Below are positions 9,036-17,761 of a stretch of DNA of 64,000 nt, in pieces. The number at the start of each line of letters is the position of its first letter. The stretch's first letter is position 1. The notes under the pieces were generated by a model. That model had not been told where the DNA came from. It did not search any database and worked only from the letters and a program-made list of their open reading frames with translations. The position numbers and the translations under genes are program-made. Where the stretch lies: the NCBI RefSeq assembly GCF_008710285.1, contig NZ_VYQF01000001.1:372001-436000 (forward strand). The letters are read 5' to 3'. Origin of the DNA: Ginsengibacter hankyongi. GTDB lineage: Bacteria > Bacteroidota > Bacteroidia > Chitinophagales > Chitinophagaceae.

Positions 9036-10382
9036 TTACATATTTCCAGTTACCCCGGGTGCAACAGACTGCCTTCCCTGGATGCGACCCGAACTCATCA
9101 AACCATCATATTGCCGCATCAATAACTGCGTTTCAATTTGTTGGAGCGTATCTAAAACAACCGCAACCATAATTAGCAGGGAGGTGCCTCCATAAAATGT
9201 AGCAAATCCCTGGGTAACCCCAAGTAGTTGTGCTATGCCAGGCAATATACCTACCACTGCCAGTAATATTGCTCCCGGCAAAGTAATCCTGTCCATTATA
9301 GTTCCTATGTAATCTGTGGTAGGCTGCCCGGGCTTTACGCCAGGTATAAATCCATTACTACGTTTAAGATCATCGGATACCTGCCTTGGATTAAAAATTA
9401 ATGCTGTGTATAAAAAGGTAAACCCTATAACCATAATTGAATACACAATCATGTATACAAGGTTAGTAGGCTGAGTAAAATAAAGCGCCCAGCTTTTACC
9501 TGTCGTTTGAAAACCTAGAAAGATGGTTGGTAAAAACATAATTGCCTGTGCAAAGATGATGGGCATAACACCTGCAGCATTCACTTTCAATGGAAGAAAT
9601 TGTCTCGCTCCACCAAACTGCCTGTTACCTACTATTTGCTTTGCATAATTCACCGGCACTTTCCTTACGCCCTGAACCAATACGATCAATCCAAGAATAA
9701 CGGCTATAAATGCAGCTATCTCTACAAGAAAAATTAGTAAGCCACCACCACCACGCGTTTGCTTTGCGGTGAATTCCTGCATAAAATTTTGTGGAAGCCT
9801 GGCCAAAATTCCAACCATGATAATTATGGAAGTACCGTTACCCAAACCTTTATCGGTAATTTTTTCACCAAGCCACATAACAAACAAAGTACCCGTTGTA
9901 AGCAGCACAACCGTTGACACCCAGAAGTAAGGTTGAAAAGCCGGCAGCAAAGCTCCCTGGTTTGAACTTTTCAAAAATCCTATATATGCCGCCGCCTGGA
10001 ATGCAGTTACAATAACGGTAAGATACCGGGTCCATTGATTTATTTTCTTCTGGCCGCTTTCTCCTTCCTTTTGAATCTTTGAAATCTGGGGAACTAAAAT
10101 TGTCATCAACTGCATAAAAATGGATGCAGAGATGTAAGGCATAATTCCCAAGGCAAAAATAGATGCCTTAGCAAAAGCACCACCTACAAAAGCATCTAAA
10201 AGCCCAAGCATACCGCCCTTGGAACTATTAGCGAGATTAGTTAATTGATTTGGGTCAAGACCAGGAAGTACTATATAAGACCCAACCCTATAAATTAGGA
10301 GAAGCAATAAAGTAAAGAGAATTTTATTTCTCAATTCTTCGATTGTCCAGATGTTTTTTATTGTAGCGATAAATTTCTTCAC
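9036..10382 (-). CDS. secY: Protein translocase subunit SecY
   Basis: Channel-forming subunit of the Sec translocon in the inner membrane. The 448 residues contain ten predicted hydrophobic segments, the plug region after GLDPNQL, and the cytoplasmic loop around SGQKKINQWTRYLT; the late loop NPRQVSDDLKRSNGFIPGVKPGQPT is the SecA/ribosome contact region typical of SecY. The start is a GTG (MKKFIATIKN), with no better ATG nearby. It follows rplO by 56 bp, the standard position in the spc cluster. Confidence 0.96.
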   Translation of the reverse strand: MKKFIATIKNIWTIEELRNKILFTLLLLLIYRVGSYIVLPGLDPNQLTNLANSSKGGMLGLLDAFVGGAFAKASIFALGIMPYISASIFMQLMTILVPQISKIQKEGESGQKKINQWTRYLTVIVTAFQAAAYIGFLKSSNQGALLPAFQPYFWVSTVVLLTTGTLFVMWLGEKITDKGLGNGTSIIIMVGILARLPQNFMQEFTAKQTRGGGGLLIFLVEIAAFIAVILGLIVLVQGVRKVPVNYAKQIVGNRQFGGARQFLPLKVNAAGVMPIIFAQAIMFLPTIFLGFQTTGKSWALYFTQPTNLVYMIVYSIMVIGFTFLYTALIFNPRQVSDDLKRSNGFIPGVKPGQPTTDYIGTIMDRITLPGAILLAVVGILPGIAQLLGVTQGFATFYGGTSLLIMVAVVLDTLQQIETQLLMRQYDGLMSSGRIQGRQSVAPGVTGNM

Positions 10383-10438
10383 AGAATTATCAAGATTTAA
10401 TTATTTGCAATCCATTTCAGACAGCAAATATCAATTAT

Positions 10439-10888
10439 TTATTTTACTATTTCAACAGTTCCCCCGGCAGATTCAATTGCACCCTTTGCTTTTTCACTGA
10501 TAGCATTTACTTTGAAAGGAATATTTGCTTTTAATACACCGTTTCCAAGAATCTTTACTCTATCAGTTTGGCTGATAAGATTATTGATATACAAATTTTC
10601 AAGATTGAATTCCTTGAGACCATGCTTTTCAATTAGCTGATCAATTTGGCCAAGATTAAAAACTTTGTATTCAATACGATTGATATTCTTAAATCCACGC
10701 TTGGGAAGTCTGCGCTGAATAGGCATCTGGCCACCCTCGTGAGCCATTTTAATTTTGTAACCGGCACGGCTTTGTCCGCCTTTGTTACCTTTTGTAGAAG
10801 TTCCGCCTTTACCGGAAGCTTCACCACGGCCTATTCTTTTTTCTTTGTGAGTAGCGCCTTTTGCAGGCCTTAAATTATTTAATTGCAT
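10439..10888 (-). CDS. rplO: 50S ribosomal protein L15
   Basis: Late-assembling 23S rRNA-binding protein. The 149-residue product has the characteristic Gly/Lys-rich N-terminal extension (GRGEASGKGGTSTKGNKGG), the RRLPKRGFKN motif and the folded C-terminal domain ending in IESAGGTVEIVK. Located between rpmD and secY as expected; 79 bp separate it from rpmD. Confidence 0.96.
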   Translation of the reverse strand: MQLNNLRPAKGATHKEKRIGRGEASGKGGTSTKGNKGGQSRAGYKIKMAHEGGQMPIQRRLPKRGFKNINRIEYKVFNLGQIDQLIEKHGLKEFNLENLYINNLISQTDRVKILGNGVLKANIPFKVNAISEKAKGAIESAGGTVEIVK

Positions 10889-10967
10889 TGTACTTTATTT
10901 TGAACTTAACGCTCCGTGTACCCGGAGCTCGCTTTATAATTTTTTGTAGAACTATTTTATAAAAAAA

Positions 10968-11150
10968 CTAGGAGAGTTCTTCAACAGTAACTAGGTGATT
11001 TACTTTTTTTACCATGCCTAAAATCTGTGGAGTAGCCTCAACTTCTTTTGAAGCATTCATCTTATTTAATCCAAGCGCTTTAAGCGTAAGCTTTTGCCGT
11101 TCCGAACGATCGATCCCACTTTTTACCTGCTTTATTTTTATCTTTTTCAT
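10968..11150 (-). CDS. rpmD: 50S ribosomal protein L30
   Basis: Small 60-residue protein of the large subunit. The sequence KIKQVKSGIDRSERQKLTLKAL aligns with the N-terminal half of bacterial L30, followed by QILGMVKKVNHLVTVEEL. Its size and its place between rpsE and rplO confirm the call. Confidence 0.95.
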   Translation of the reverse strand: MKKIKIKQVKSGIDRSERQKLTLKALGLNKMNASKEVEATPQILGMVKKVNHLVTVEELS

Positions 11151-11183
11151 TATAATTAATTTATTAAATGGTTATAAAAATTA

Positions 11184-11699
11184 TTAACCATTAAATACCT
11201 TCTTTAAAGATATATTTCTTGTTTTTGCCACACTTATTGGTTCTCTCAAACTGGCCAACGCCTTAACGGTAGCCTTCACCACGTTATGAGGATTAGCAGA
11301 ACCCAACGACTTAGCAAGCACGTCTGTAATTCCTGCACTTTCCAACACAGCACGCATACTGCCTCCGGCAATTACGCCAGTTCCATGAGCAGCTGGTTTT
11401 ATTAAAACTTTTGCTGCACCTTCTTTACTCCATTGCTCGTGGGGAATAGTGCCATGCATTATAGGAACTTTTATAAGATTCTTTTTTGCATCATCAATTC
11501 CTTTAAGAATTGCTTCCTGAACCTCTTTTGCTTTACCTAAGCCTTGTCCCACTACACCATTTTCGTTTCCAACTACCACTAAAGCTGAAAAGCTGAATGC
11601 CCGTCCACCTTTGGTTGTTTTAACAACGCGGTTAATGGATACTACTTTTTCTTTTAGTTCAAGATCACCACCTTTTACTCTTTGCGTATTTGCTTTCAA
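11184..11699 (-). CDS. rpsE: 30S ribosomal protein S5
   Basis: Decoding-fidelity protein of the 30S subunit. The N-terminal double-stranded RNA-binding-like domain ([19 protein letters not shown] through [12 protein letters not shown]) is followed by the C-terminal domain with [20 protein letters not shown]. Initiation appears to be at TTG (11699): an in-frame TAA lies five codons upstream and no ATG intervenes, the only other near-start codon being ATA. Gap to rplR is 24 bp and to rpmD 33 bp. Confidence 0.96.
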   Translation of the reverse strand: MKANTQRVKGGDLELKEKVVSINRVVKTTKGGRAFSFSALVVVGNENGVVGQGLGKAKEVQEAILKGIDDAKKNLIKVPIMHGTIPHEQWSKEGAAKVLIKPAAHGTGVIAGGSMRAVLESAGITDVLAKSLGSANPHNVVKATVKALASLREPISVAKTRNISLKKVFNG

Positions 11700-11723
11700 T
11701 ATTGATAATTTTTAGAGCTTAAT

Positions 11724-12077
11724 TTAAAATTGAAGACCGCCTTCTCTGGCACCTTCCGCTACTGCTTTAATGCGTCCATGATAAATATAACCACTACGGT
11801 CAAATACTACATCTTTAATTCCCAGTTCTTCTGATTTTTTTGCTATGGCCGAACCTACCAATTTGCTCTTCTCCACTTTGTTTACTTTTTGAGCAGCAAT
11901 GTCAGCCTGTTTAGAAGACGCTGCAGCAAGGGTAACTCCATTAGCATCATCAATCAATTGTACATATATATCACGGTTACTCCTAAAAACACTAAGCCGC
12001 GGCTTTTGTGCACTTCCGCTAATCTTTTTGCGAATGCGGTATCTTATTTTTTGCCTTGCACTAACTTTTGAGTTCAT
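11724..12077 (-). CDS. rplR: 50S ribosomal protein L18
   Basis: 5S rRNA-binding protein. The 117 residues show the basic N-terminus (RIRKKISGSAQKPRLSVFRS), the SNRDIYVQLIDD strand and the closing VVFDRSGYIYHGRIKAVAEGAREGG typical of bacterial L18. Between rplF (50 bp) and rpsE (24 bp). Confidence 0.96.
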   Translation of the reverse strand: MNSKVSARQKIRYRIRKKISGSAQKPRLSVFRSNRDIYVQLIDDANGVTLAAASSKQADIAAQKVNKVEKSKLVGSAIAKKSEELGIKDVVFDRSGYIYHGRIKAVAEGAREGGLQF

Positions 12078-12127
12078 TGTTATTCTATTTGCTCCCCGAT
12101 ACTGCCGGAGATATGTTATTTATTTTC

Positions 12128-12682
12128 TTATTTACCAGCAGATTTACCAGCTTTCCTACGCAACACTTCACCTTCAAACTTCACACCTTTTCCTTTGTAA
12201 GGTTCAGGTTTACGTAAGCTGCGGATTTTTGCAGCAACCTGGCCAAGCAATTGCTTATCTATGCTTTCAAGGGTAATAATCGGGTTCTTTCCTTTTTCCT
12301 GGGATGTACCCACTTTTAATTCTTTAGGGATTTCAAAAACTATATTATGAGAATATCCTAAAGAAAGATCAAGCAGGTTTCCCTGGTTAGCAGCTTTGTA
12401 ACCCACCCCTACCAATTCCAGTTTTTTTACATAACCTTCAGTTACACCTTGTACCATGTTGTTTACAAGTGAACGATATAAACCATGTAAAGCTTTGTGC
12501 CTGATCTGGTCAGTCGGACGCACAAATTCTACTTTATCATCCTTAACCTCAACTTTGATATCACGGTCAATTGCTTGTTTTAATTCACCTTTAGGTCCTT
12601 TAACGGTTATCACATTATCAGAACCTACACTAACATTAACCCCCTTTGTGATAACTACAGGGTTTTTTCCAATTCTTGACAT
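12128..12682 (-). CDS. rplF: 50S ribosomal protein L6
   Basis: Large-subunit protein near the GTPase centre. Two repeated L6 domains are present: MSRIGKNPVVITKGVNV starts the first, and the second ends in PEPYKGKGVKFEGEVLRRKAG with the conserved L6 signature. Length of 184 residues is standard. It follows rpsH by 75 bp. Confidence 0.96.
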   Translation of the reverse strand: MSRIGKNPVVITKGVNVSVGSDNVITVKGPKGELKQAIDRDIKVEVKDDKVEFVRPTDQIRHKALHGLYRSLVNNMVQGVTEGYVKKLELVGVGYKAANQGNLLDLSLGYSHNIVFEIPKELKVGTSQEKGKNPIITLESIDKQLLGQVAAKIRSLRKPEPYKGKGVKFEGEVLRRKAGKSAGK

Positions 12683-12757
12683 AGCCGGTTTTTTATTTTG
12701 TTATTACTCTGGCAGAGTTCAGCCACGACTAAGGCTTAATTATCTTACCAAAAAAAA

Positions 12758-13156
12758 TTAATAAATATTACACAATACTTCTCCACCTACATTCTGAGCC
12801 TTTGCTTCTTTATCAGTCATTACACCTTTGGAGGTAGAAACAATAGCGATTCCTAATCCATTCTTTACCCTTTTAAATTCATCAGGCTTGGAATAAGTAC
12901 GTAAACCCGGGCGACTAACTCTTTCCAGGCTTTGAATTGCAGGAAGTTTAGTTGAGGGATCGTATTTCAAAGCTATTTTAATAAGACCTTGCTTTGAATC
13001 ATCTTCAAATTTATATTTAAGGATATATCCTTTATCGTATAAGATTTCAGTGATGCGCTTTTTTAAATTACTTGCAGGAATTTCAACAAGCCTGTGATTT
13101 GCCATTTGGGCATTGCGTATTCTTGTTAAATAATCTGCTATAGGATCAGTAACCAT
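12758..13156 (-). CDS. rpsH: 30S ribosomal protein S8
   Basis: Primary 16S rRNA-binding protein and, in E. coli, the translational repressor of the spc operon. Start MVTDPIADYLTRIRNAQMA and end GVMTDKEAKAQNVGGEVLC are the two conserved blocks; 132 residues. Whether it also represses this cluster cannot be told from the sequence. It is 64 bp after rpsN. Confidence 0.96.
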   Translation of the reverse strand: MVTDPIADYLTRIRNAQMANHRLVEIPASNLKKRITEILYDKGYILKYKFEDDSKQGLIKIALKYDPSTKLPAIQSLERVSRPGLRTYSKPDEFKRVKNGLGIAIVSTSKGVMTDKEAKAQNVGGEVLCNIY

Positions 13157-13220
13157 TGTGTATTTTACTTTTTTATTTATTTACAATGCGATATCCATTG
13201 ATACCATTTGATATTAGTTT

Positions 13221-13490
13221 TTACCAGCTTGCCTTTTTTACGCCGGGAATTTTTCCCTGCAAAGCCATATCACGAAAAATATTTCTTGAAACTCCAAAGT
13301 GCCTTAAGTATCCGCGTGGCCGGCCTGTAAGCTGGCAACGGTTTTTTAAACGAACAGGAGATGCATTTTTTGGAAGAAGATCAAGACCCCGATAATCTCC
13401 CGCTACTTTCAAAGCTTTTCTTTTTTCAGCATATTGCGCTACCATCTTCTCACGTTTCTTCTGTCTTGCTTTTACTGACTCTTTAGCCAT
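13221..13490 (-). CDS. rpsN: 30S ribosomal protein S14, zinc-free type
   Basis: 16S rRNA-binding protein of the 30S head. At 89 residues and with a single Cys ([11 protein letters not shown]), this is the long C-minus form lacking the zinc ribbon of the ~61-residue type. The C-terminal [20 protein letters not shown] is the diagnostic block. A REP-like palindrome follows in the 40-bp gap before rplE. Confidence 0.95.
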   Translation of the reverse strand: MAKESVKARQKKREKMVAQYAEKRKALKVAGDYRGLDLLPKNASPVRLKNRCQLTGRPRGYLRHFGVSRNIFRDMALQGKIPGVKKASW

Positions 13491-13508
13491 AACTTTTTAT
13501 TTTGTTTG

Positions 13509-13532
13509 TCACCCTGAGTTTATCGAAGGGTT
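13509..13532. repeat. REP-like palindrome between rplE and rpsN
   Basis: CACCCTGAGTTTATCGAAGGGT is an imperfect palindrome of the CACCCTGAGCTTGTCGAAGGGTG type that recurs between genes in many unrelated genomes. It fills most of the 40-bp gap inside the ribosomal operon. Confidence 0.55.
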
Positions 13533-14097
13533 ATTTTTTAATATTTTTAAAAGGCATCCCCAACTCTTTCAGTAATTCAAATGCTTCTTCGTTTGTGTTT
13601 GCTGTTGTTACAAATGTGATATCTAACCCGGTAATCTTGTTTACTTTGTCAATATCAATTTCAGGGAAAATAATTTGTTCAGTTACTCCCAGGGTATAGT
13701 TTCCACGGCCGTCGAAAGACTTATCGTTGATACCTTTAAAATCACGCACCCTCGGAAGAGAAACAGATACTAAACGATCAACAAACTCATACATATTTAC
13801 CCCGCGCAAAGTTACCTTGGCACCAATGGGCATATTCTTACGCAACTTAAAGTTGGATATATCTTTTTTAGACATGGTTGCTACCGCCTTCTGGCCGGTA
13901 ATAGTTGTTAACTCTTCAATAGAAACGTCAACTAATTTCTTATCCGCAACGGCCCCGTTAACACCACGGTTGATGCAAACTTTTGTAAGCCTTGGTGCCT
14001 GCATGATCGATTTGTATGCAAACTTTTTCATTAAGGCAGGTATAACTTCTTTCTTATACTTTTCTGCCAGTCTCGGAGTATATTTTTCGGTGCTCAT
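13531..14097 (-). CDS. rplE: 50S ribosomal protein L5
   Basis: 5S rRNA-binding protein of the central protuberance that contacts the P-site tRNA. The 188 residues include [19 protein letters not shown], the conserved [18 protein letters not shown] and the C-terminal [20 protein letters not shown]. The start codon overlaps the stop of rplX by one base (TAATG), so the two are likely translationally coupled. Confidence 0.96.
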   Translation of the reverse strand: MSTEKYTPRLAEKYKKEVIPALMKKFAYKSIMQAPRLTKVCINRGVNGAVADKKLVDVSIEELTTITGQKAVATMSKKDISNFKLRKNMPIGAKVTLRGVNMYEFVDRLVSVSLPRVRDFKGINDKSFDGRGNYTLGVTEQIIFPEIDIDKVNKITGLDITFVTTANTNEEAFELLKELGMPFKNIKK

Positions 14098-14447
14098 TAT
14101 TTAATTACCTCCCCTGATTTTTTTGCTGTTCTTACTAATTTTCCATCCTCAGTTCTTGTTCTGCTCACTTTTGAATGTCCATGAGACTTAGCATCCCAAA
14201 GCATTACATTTGAAATGGCTACCGGCGCCTCCACTTTCATGATGCCACCCTTGGTATTTTGTGCAGAAGGCTTTGTATGTTTTGTTACAAAATTTACTCC
14301 TTCTACGAGTACACGGTTTTTCTCAGTAATTACCTGCAGCACCTTGCGCGGCTTTTTAAGGTCCTTATCATCACCGGTTATCACTACCACTGAATCGCCC
14401 TTTTTTATACTGAACTTTGGTTTAAATCTTGTCTTCATTTTTGACAA
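14097..14447 (-). CDS. rplX: 50S ribosomal protein L24
   Basis: Assembly-initiator protein of the 50S subunit. A KOW motif lies at [20 protein letters not shown] near the N-terminus, followed by [16 protein letters not shown] and the basic KSGEVIK end; 116 residues. Upstream is a 72-bp gap containing a probable promoter and a hairpin. Overlaps rplE by one base. Confidence 0.95.
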   Translation of the reverse strand: MSKMKTRFKPKFSIKKGDSVVVITGDDKDLKKPRKVLQVITEKNRVLVEGVNFVTKHTKPSAQNTKGGIMKVEAPVAISNVMLWDAKSHGHSKVSRTRTEDGKLVRTAKKSGEVIK

Positions 14448-14483
14448 ATGTTTTGTCTTGTTTATTTCTTATTTATTTCTTAT

Positions 14484-14506
14484 TAAAAACCCCATTTTTT
14501 TGGGGG
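14484..14506 (-). terminator. Hairpin with T-tract in the rplN-rplX gap
   Basis: Minus strand reads CCCCCAAAAAAATGGGG and then TTTTTAAT. A 4-6 bp GC stem with an A-rich loop and following T residues resembles a weak intrinsic terminator, placed immediately after the probable internal promoter and about 37 bp before the rplX start. It may attenuate transcription or only mark the processed leader. Confidence 0.45.
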
Positions 14507-14508
14507 TG

Positions 14509-14540
14509 CAAAGATACAATTATAATACTTCGGGGGCAAG
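14509..14540 (-). promoter_or_regulatory. Probable internal promoter before rplX
   Basis: On the minus strand TATCTTTG (14516-14509) matches the Bacteroidota -7 element TAnnTTTG exactly, with CTTG (14540-14537) 20 bp upstream as a near -33 box. Transcription would begin near 14502 and read rplX and everything downstream to map. Confidence 0.5.
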
Positions 14541-14888
14541 TGAAATTATCTTCATATAGCCCTTATCTCTTAGTTCACGGGCAACCGGCCCAAAAATCCT
14601 TGTTCCCCTTGGTTCATCAGCTGCATTCAAAAGCACCACTGCATTATCATCGAACCTGATATAAGAACCATCTTTACGGCGAAGTTTATTTTTAGTACGA
14701 ACTATTACCGCCTTGCTTACCGTTCCTTTTTTAATACCACCTGCAGGTAACGCATCTTTTACTGTCACTACTATTTTATCGCCCACATGAGCGTAATCCT
14801 GGCCCGAATTTCCAAGAACACGTATGCACAATACTTCTTTTGCCCCGCTGTTATCTGCTACATTTAGCCTGCTTTCTTGCTGAATCAT
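14520..14888 (-). CDS. rplN: 50S ribosomal protein L14
   Basis: Highly conserved 122-residue 23S rRNA protein at the subunit interface. [19 protein letters not shown] and [23 protein letters not shown] are the family start and end blocks. Spaced 90 bp after rpsQ; the longer gaps on both sides set it apart from the tightly packed genes around it. Confidence 0.97.
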   Translation of the reverse strand: MIQQESRLNVADNSGAKEVLCIRVLGNSGQDYAHVGDKIVVTVKDALPAGGIKKGTVSKAVIVRTKNKLRRKDGSYIRFDDNAVVLLNAADEPRGTRIFGPVARELRDKGYMKIISLAPEVL

Positions 14889-14978
14889 TTTAATAATCTT
14901 TGAGCTCTCAACACTATAGCTTTGAGCAATTAAACCATTTTATTTCAAAAACATTTTCAACCAGCCTTTGCTGATTAA

Positions 14979-15236
14979 TTATTTCACTTTTTCAATAACT
15001 TCTACCAATCTCCAGCGCTTTAATTTGCTCATGGGTCTTGTTTCCATAATTTTTACAACATCCCCAATGCTGCACTCATTTTTTTCGTCGTGTGCGTGAA
15101 AGCCGGTAGTCTTTTTAATGAACTTACCATATAAAGGATGCTTTACTTTTCTTTCAACCTTTACAGTAATGGTTTTATCCATTTTATTGCTGGAAACCAC
15201 ACCTGTTCTTGTTTTTCTTAAATTTCTATCGGGCAT
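14979..15236 (-). CDS. rpsQ: 30S ribosomal protein S17
   Basis: Primary 16S rRNA-binding protein, OB fold. The 85 residues contain [21 protein letters not shown] and [20 protein letters not shown], the S17 signature. It follows rpmC by 11 bp. Confidence 0.96.
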   Translation of the reverse strand: MPDRNLRKTRTGVVSSNKMDKTITVKVERKVKHPLYGKFIKKTTGFHAHDEKNECSIGDVVKIMETRPMSKLKRWRLVEVIEKVK

Positions 15237-15247
15237 TATTGTATTTT

Positions 15248-15463
15248 TTATGATTTAGAGCCAGATTGTTTTGCTCTTAATTCAGTTTTTAAACGGGCCA
15301 GGTCTTTCCTGACACCACGAATACTCATTGGGTTTTCCAACGGGGAAACAGCATGAGCAAATTTTAATTTTTTTATACGCAGTTCATCTTCTTCGATCCT
15401 TGACTTAAGGTCCGTTTCACTCATCTCTTTTAAACTGTTTTTAAAATCGTTCTTATTAGACAT
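15248..15463 (-). CDS. rpmC: 50S ribosomal protein L29
   Basis: Small helical protein at the polypeptide exit tunnel. [20 protein letters not shown] and [20 protein letters not shown] form the two-helix hairpin of L29; 71 residues. Between rplP (39 bp) and rpsQ (11 bp). Confidence 0.95.
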   Translation of the reverse strand: MSNKNDFKNSLKEMSETDLKSRIEEDELRIKKLKFAHAVSPLENPMSIRGVRKDLARLKTELRAKQSGSKS

Positions 15464-15502
15464 TTTGTTTTATTTAAAATTAGCAAACCAGTTTACTACT
15501 AA

Positions 15503-15922
15503 TTATGCCTGGTAATCTCTTCTTATAACAAATTTTGTTGCGATAGGTAATTTTTGAGCCGCTAATTCGAAGGCTTCTTTTGCAACCTGCTCAGATACTC
15601 CATCGGCTTCAAAAATAATTCTGCCCGGCTGCACAACAGCGGCAAAATATTCAGGGTTTCCTTTACCCTTACCCATCCTCACTTCGGCCGGCTTTTTCGT
15701 AATGGCCTTATCAGGGAATATTCTTATCCAAACATTTCCTTCACGTTTCATGTGGCGGGTTAATGCCTGCCTTGCCGATTCAATTTGCCTGTTAGTTAAC
15801 CAAACTTCTTCAAGAGCTTTTAAGCCAAACGTTCCAAATGCTATAGAAGCACCACGCTTGGTATCACCTTTCATACGGCCTTTCTGCATCTTTCTGTGCT
15901 TCGTTCTTTTTGGCTGTAACAT
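15503..15922 (-). CDS. rplP: 50S ribosomal protein L16
   Basis: 23S rRNA protein next to the peptidyl transferase centre and A-site tRNA. Start [19 protein letters not shown] and the block [20 protein letters not shown] are diagnostic; 139 residues. Located 70 bp after rpsC. Confidence 0.97.
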   Translation of the reverse strand: MLQPKRTKHRKMQKGRMKGDTKRGASIAFGTFGLKALEEVWLTNRQIESARQALTRHMKREGNVWIRIFPDKAITKKPAEVRMGKGKGNPEYFAAVVQPGRIIFEADGVSEQVAKEAFELAAQKLPIATKFVIRRDYQA

Positions 15923-15992
15923 AAATTAATTGTTGAATTATTAAGTTGTTGAATAGTTGAAATCTTTTGTTTCAAAAAAGCTTTCAAAAAAA

Positions 15993-16820
15993 TTATCTGC
16001 GTCCGCCGCCACCGCCACCTCGTCTATCTCCACCGCCTCCGCCTCTTCTATCTCCGCCACCGCCACCGCGTCTATCACCTCCCCTGTCACCACCACCGCG
16101 TCTGTCGCTGAATCCGCCTCTCCTATCACTCTGCATTTCGTTATCGCTTTTTCCGCCACCTGCAATTATATTCGGGTTAAGATCTCTTTTTGCAAGAACC
16201 TCACCTTTACAAATCCACACTTTCACTCCTATTTTACCATAAACGGTTTGTGCAAATACATTAGCATAATCGATGTCCATACGTAATGTATGCAATGGAG
16301 TACGCCCTTGTTTAATTTCTTCGCTACGTGCAATTTCGGCACCACCTAATCTTCCGCCTACTCTTACTTTAATCCCTTCTGCACCCATTCTAAGGGCAGA
16401 AGCAATTGACATCTTGATTGCTCTTTTATAATTGATACGATTTTCAATTTGTCTTGCGATCGTATCCGCTACAATATTTGCATCAAGCTCAGGACGGCGT
16501 ATCTCAAGTATGTTTATCTGAACATCATCTTTACCGGTAAGCTTTTTCAATTCCTCTTTGATGCGGTCAACTTCTCCACCGCCTTTACCAATAATAATCC
16601 CGGGCTTTGAGGTATGAATAGTTACAATTAATTTATTAAGAGTACGCTCAATAACAATCTTTGCTATACCGCCTTTGTTAATACGGGCATTTAGATAAGT
16701 TCTTATTTTATCATCTTCAATCAACTTCTTCGCATAGTCTTTAGGGTGAGCAAACCAGTTGCTATCCCATCCACGGATGATTCCTAACCTGGCACCAATC
16801 GGATTTGTTTTTTGACCCAT
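15993..16820 (-). CDS. rpsC: 30S ribosomal protein S3 with Arg-Gly-rich tail
   Basis: mRNA-entry protein of the 30S subunit with helicase-assisting role. It starts [20 protein letters not shown]; the KH domain carries [20 protein letters not shown], and the C-terminal domain ends near residue 220 ([13 protein letters not shown]). After that comes an unusual ~50-residue tail of repeated [12 protein letters not shown] units, absent from the ~230-residue E. coli protein and resembling RGG boxes that bind RNA. Total 275 residues. Only 9 bp follow rplV. Confidence 0.96.
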   Translation of the reverse strand: MGQKTNPIGARLGIIRGWDSNWFAHPKDYAKKLIEDDKIRTYLNARINKGGIAKIVIERTLNKLIVTIHTSKPGIIIGKGGGEVDRIKEELKKLTGKDDVQINILEIRRPELDANIVADTIARQIENRINYKRAIKMSIASALRMGAEGIKVRVGGRLGGAEIARSEEIKQGRTPLHTLRMDIDYANVFAQTVYGKIGVKVWICKGEVLAKRDLNPNIIAGGGKSDNEMQSDRRGGFSDRRGGGDRGGDRRGGGGGDRRGGGGGDRRGGGGGGRR

Positions 16821-16829
16821 ATTCGGTTT

Positions 16830-17393
16830 TTATTTTTTAGTTTTTTTAGCCGGAGATTTCTTTTCAGTTTTATCTTCAGCAGGCTTCTCTTTTTTAGTTG
16901 CTGTTTTAGCTGTTGCTTCCTTTTTCGTAGCCGCCTTTTTAGGAGCCGCTTTTCTTGGTGCAACCGCTTTTTCTTCTGTTTCCGGCACAACTTCATCAAC
17001 TACAGGTTCAGCTTTAGCCAAACTTTTTTTCACAGAAGGAGTTCCATTATGATTTTTACTATCAACAATAATAGTAACGTGGTTGCTGCGTTTGCGAACC
17101 CGATACCCACGTCCTTGAGGAGCGGGGCGCATGCGTTTAATAACCCTTCCGCCATCTACCATAATTGTTTTTACAATCAGGCCTGCGTCTTCCACTTTTT
17201 CATCAGTGTTCTTTTGTTCCCAGTTATTAATAGCGCTCTTTAATAATTTATACATTGGCACAGCCGGGTGCTTAGGATTGAATTGCAAAATTCCTAACGC
17301 TTTCTCAACTTCAAGCCCACGTATCAAATCTGCCAGCAAACGCATTTTGCGGGGAGAAGTGGGGTAATTATTTAATTTAGCTACAGCTTCCAT
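16830..17393 (-). CDS. rplV: 50S ribosomal protein L22 with Lys-Ala-rich tail
   Basis: Exit-tunnel protein of the 50S subunit. The folded domain covers about residues 1-120 ([18 protein letters not shown] near the start; [20 protein letters not shown] forming the tunnel-lining hairpin). Residues ~121-187 are a disordered extension rich in Lys, Ala, Thr, Pro and Glu, ending [11 protein letters not shown]. coli L22 has 110 residues and no such tail. Codon repeats in the tail give long false frames on the other strand. Confidence 0.95.
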   Translation of the reverse strand: MEAVAKLNNYPTSPRKMRLLADLIRGLEVEKALGILQFNPKHPAVPMYKLLKSAINNWEQKNTDEKVEDAGLIVKTIMVDGGRVIKRMRPAPQGRGYRVRKRSNHVTIIVDSKNHNGTPSVKKSLAKAEPVVDEVVPETEEKAVAPRKAAPKKAATKKEATAKTATKKEKPAEDKTEKKSPAKKTKK

Positions 17394-17429
17394 TTTATTT
17401 ATTTTCTTTATTCAGCGTATATCTGAAAA

Positions 17430-17702
17430 TTATGCGATCTTTTTACTTGAATGACCTTTAAAGTTTCTTGTTGGGGCAAATTCACCCAACTTATGCCCTA
17501 CCATAAATTCCGTTACATATACAGGAATAAATTTATTTCCGTTATGCACCGCGAATGTGTGACCAACAAAGTCAGGAGTAATTGTAGAGCGACGCGACCA
17601 TGTTTTGATAACACCTTTCTTCGATTTCCCCTCATTAATGCCAAGCACTTTATTCTCCAGCTTAGCTTCTACATAAGGACCTTTTTTAATTGAACGAGCC
17701 AT
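17430..17702 (-). CDS. rpsS: 30S ribosomal protein S19
   Basis: Protein of the 30S head contacting S13 and t[22 protein letters not shown] and the [19 protein letters not shown] block define it; 90 residues. It lies between rplB (59 bp) and rplV (36 bp). Confidence 0.97.
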   Translation of the reverse strand: MARSIKKGPYVEAKLENKVLGINEGKSKKGVIKTWSRRSTITPDFVGHTFAVHNGNKFIPVYVTEFMVGHKLGEFAPTRNFKGHSSKKIA

Positions 17703-17761
17703 AATTTATTTTTTGTTGATTTGCCATAACCCGTATGGCCATTTTAACGGTAATTGTTTAT

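Noticed and set aside
15957..16286. Pro- and Ser/Ala-rich frames on the plus strand
   Set aside because: They are shadows of the Gly/Arg codon repeats in the S3 tail.
16784..17243. Lys- and Phe/Arg-rich frames across the L22 tail
   Set aside because: Out-of-frame readings of the repetitive Lys/Ala codons of rplV.
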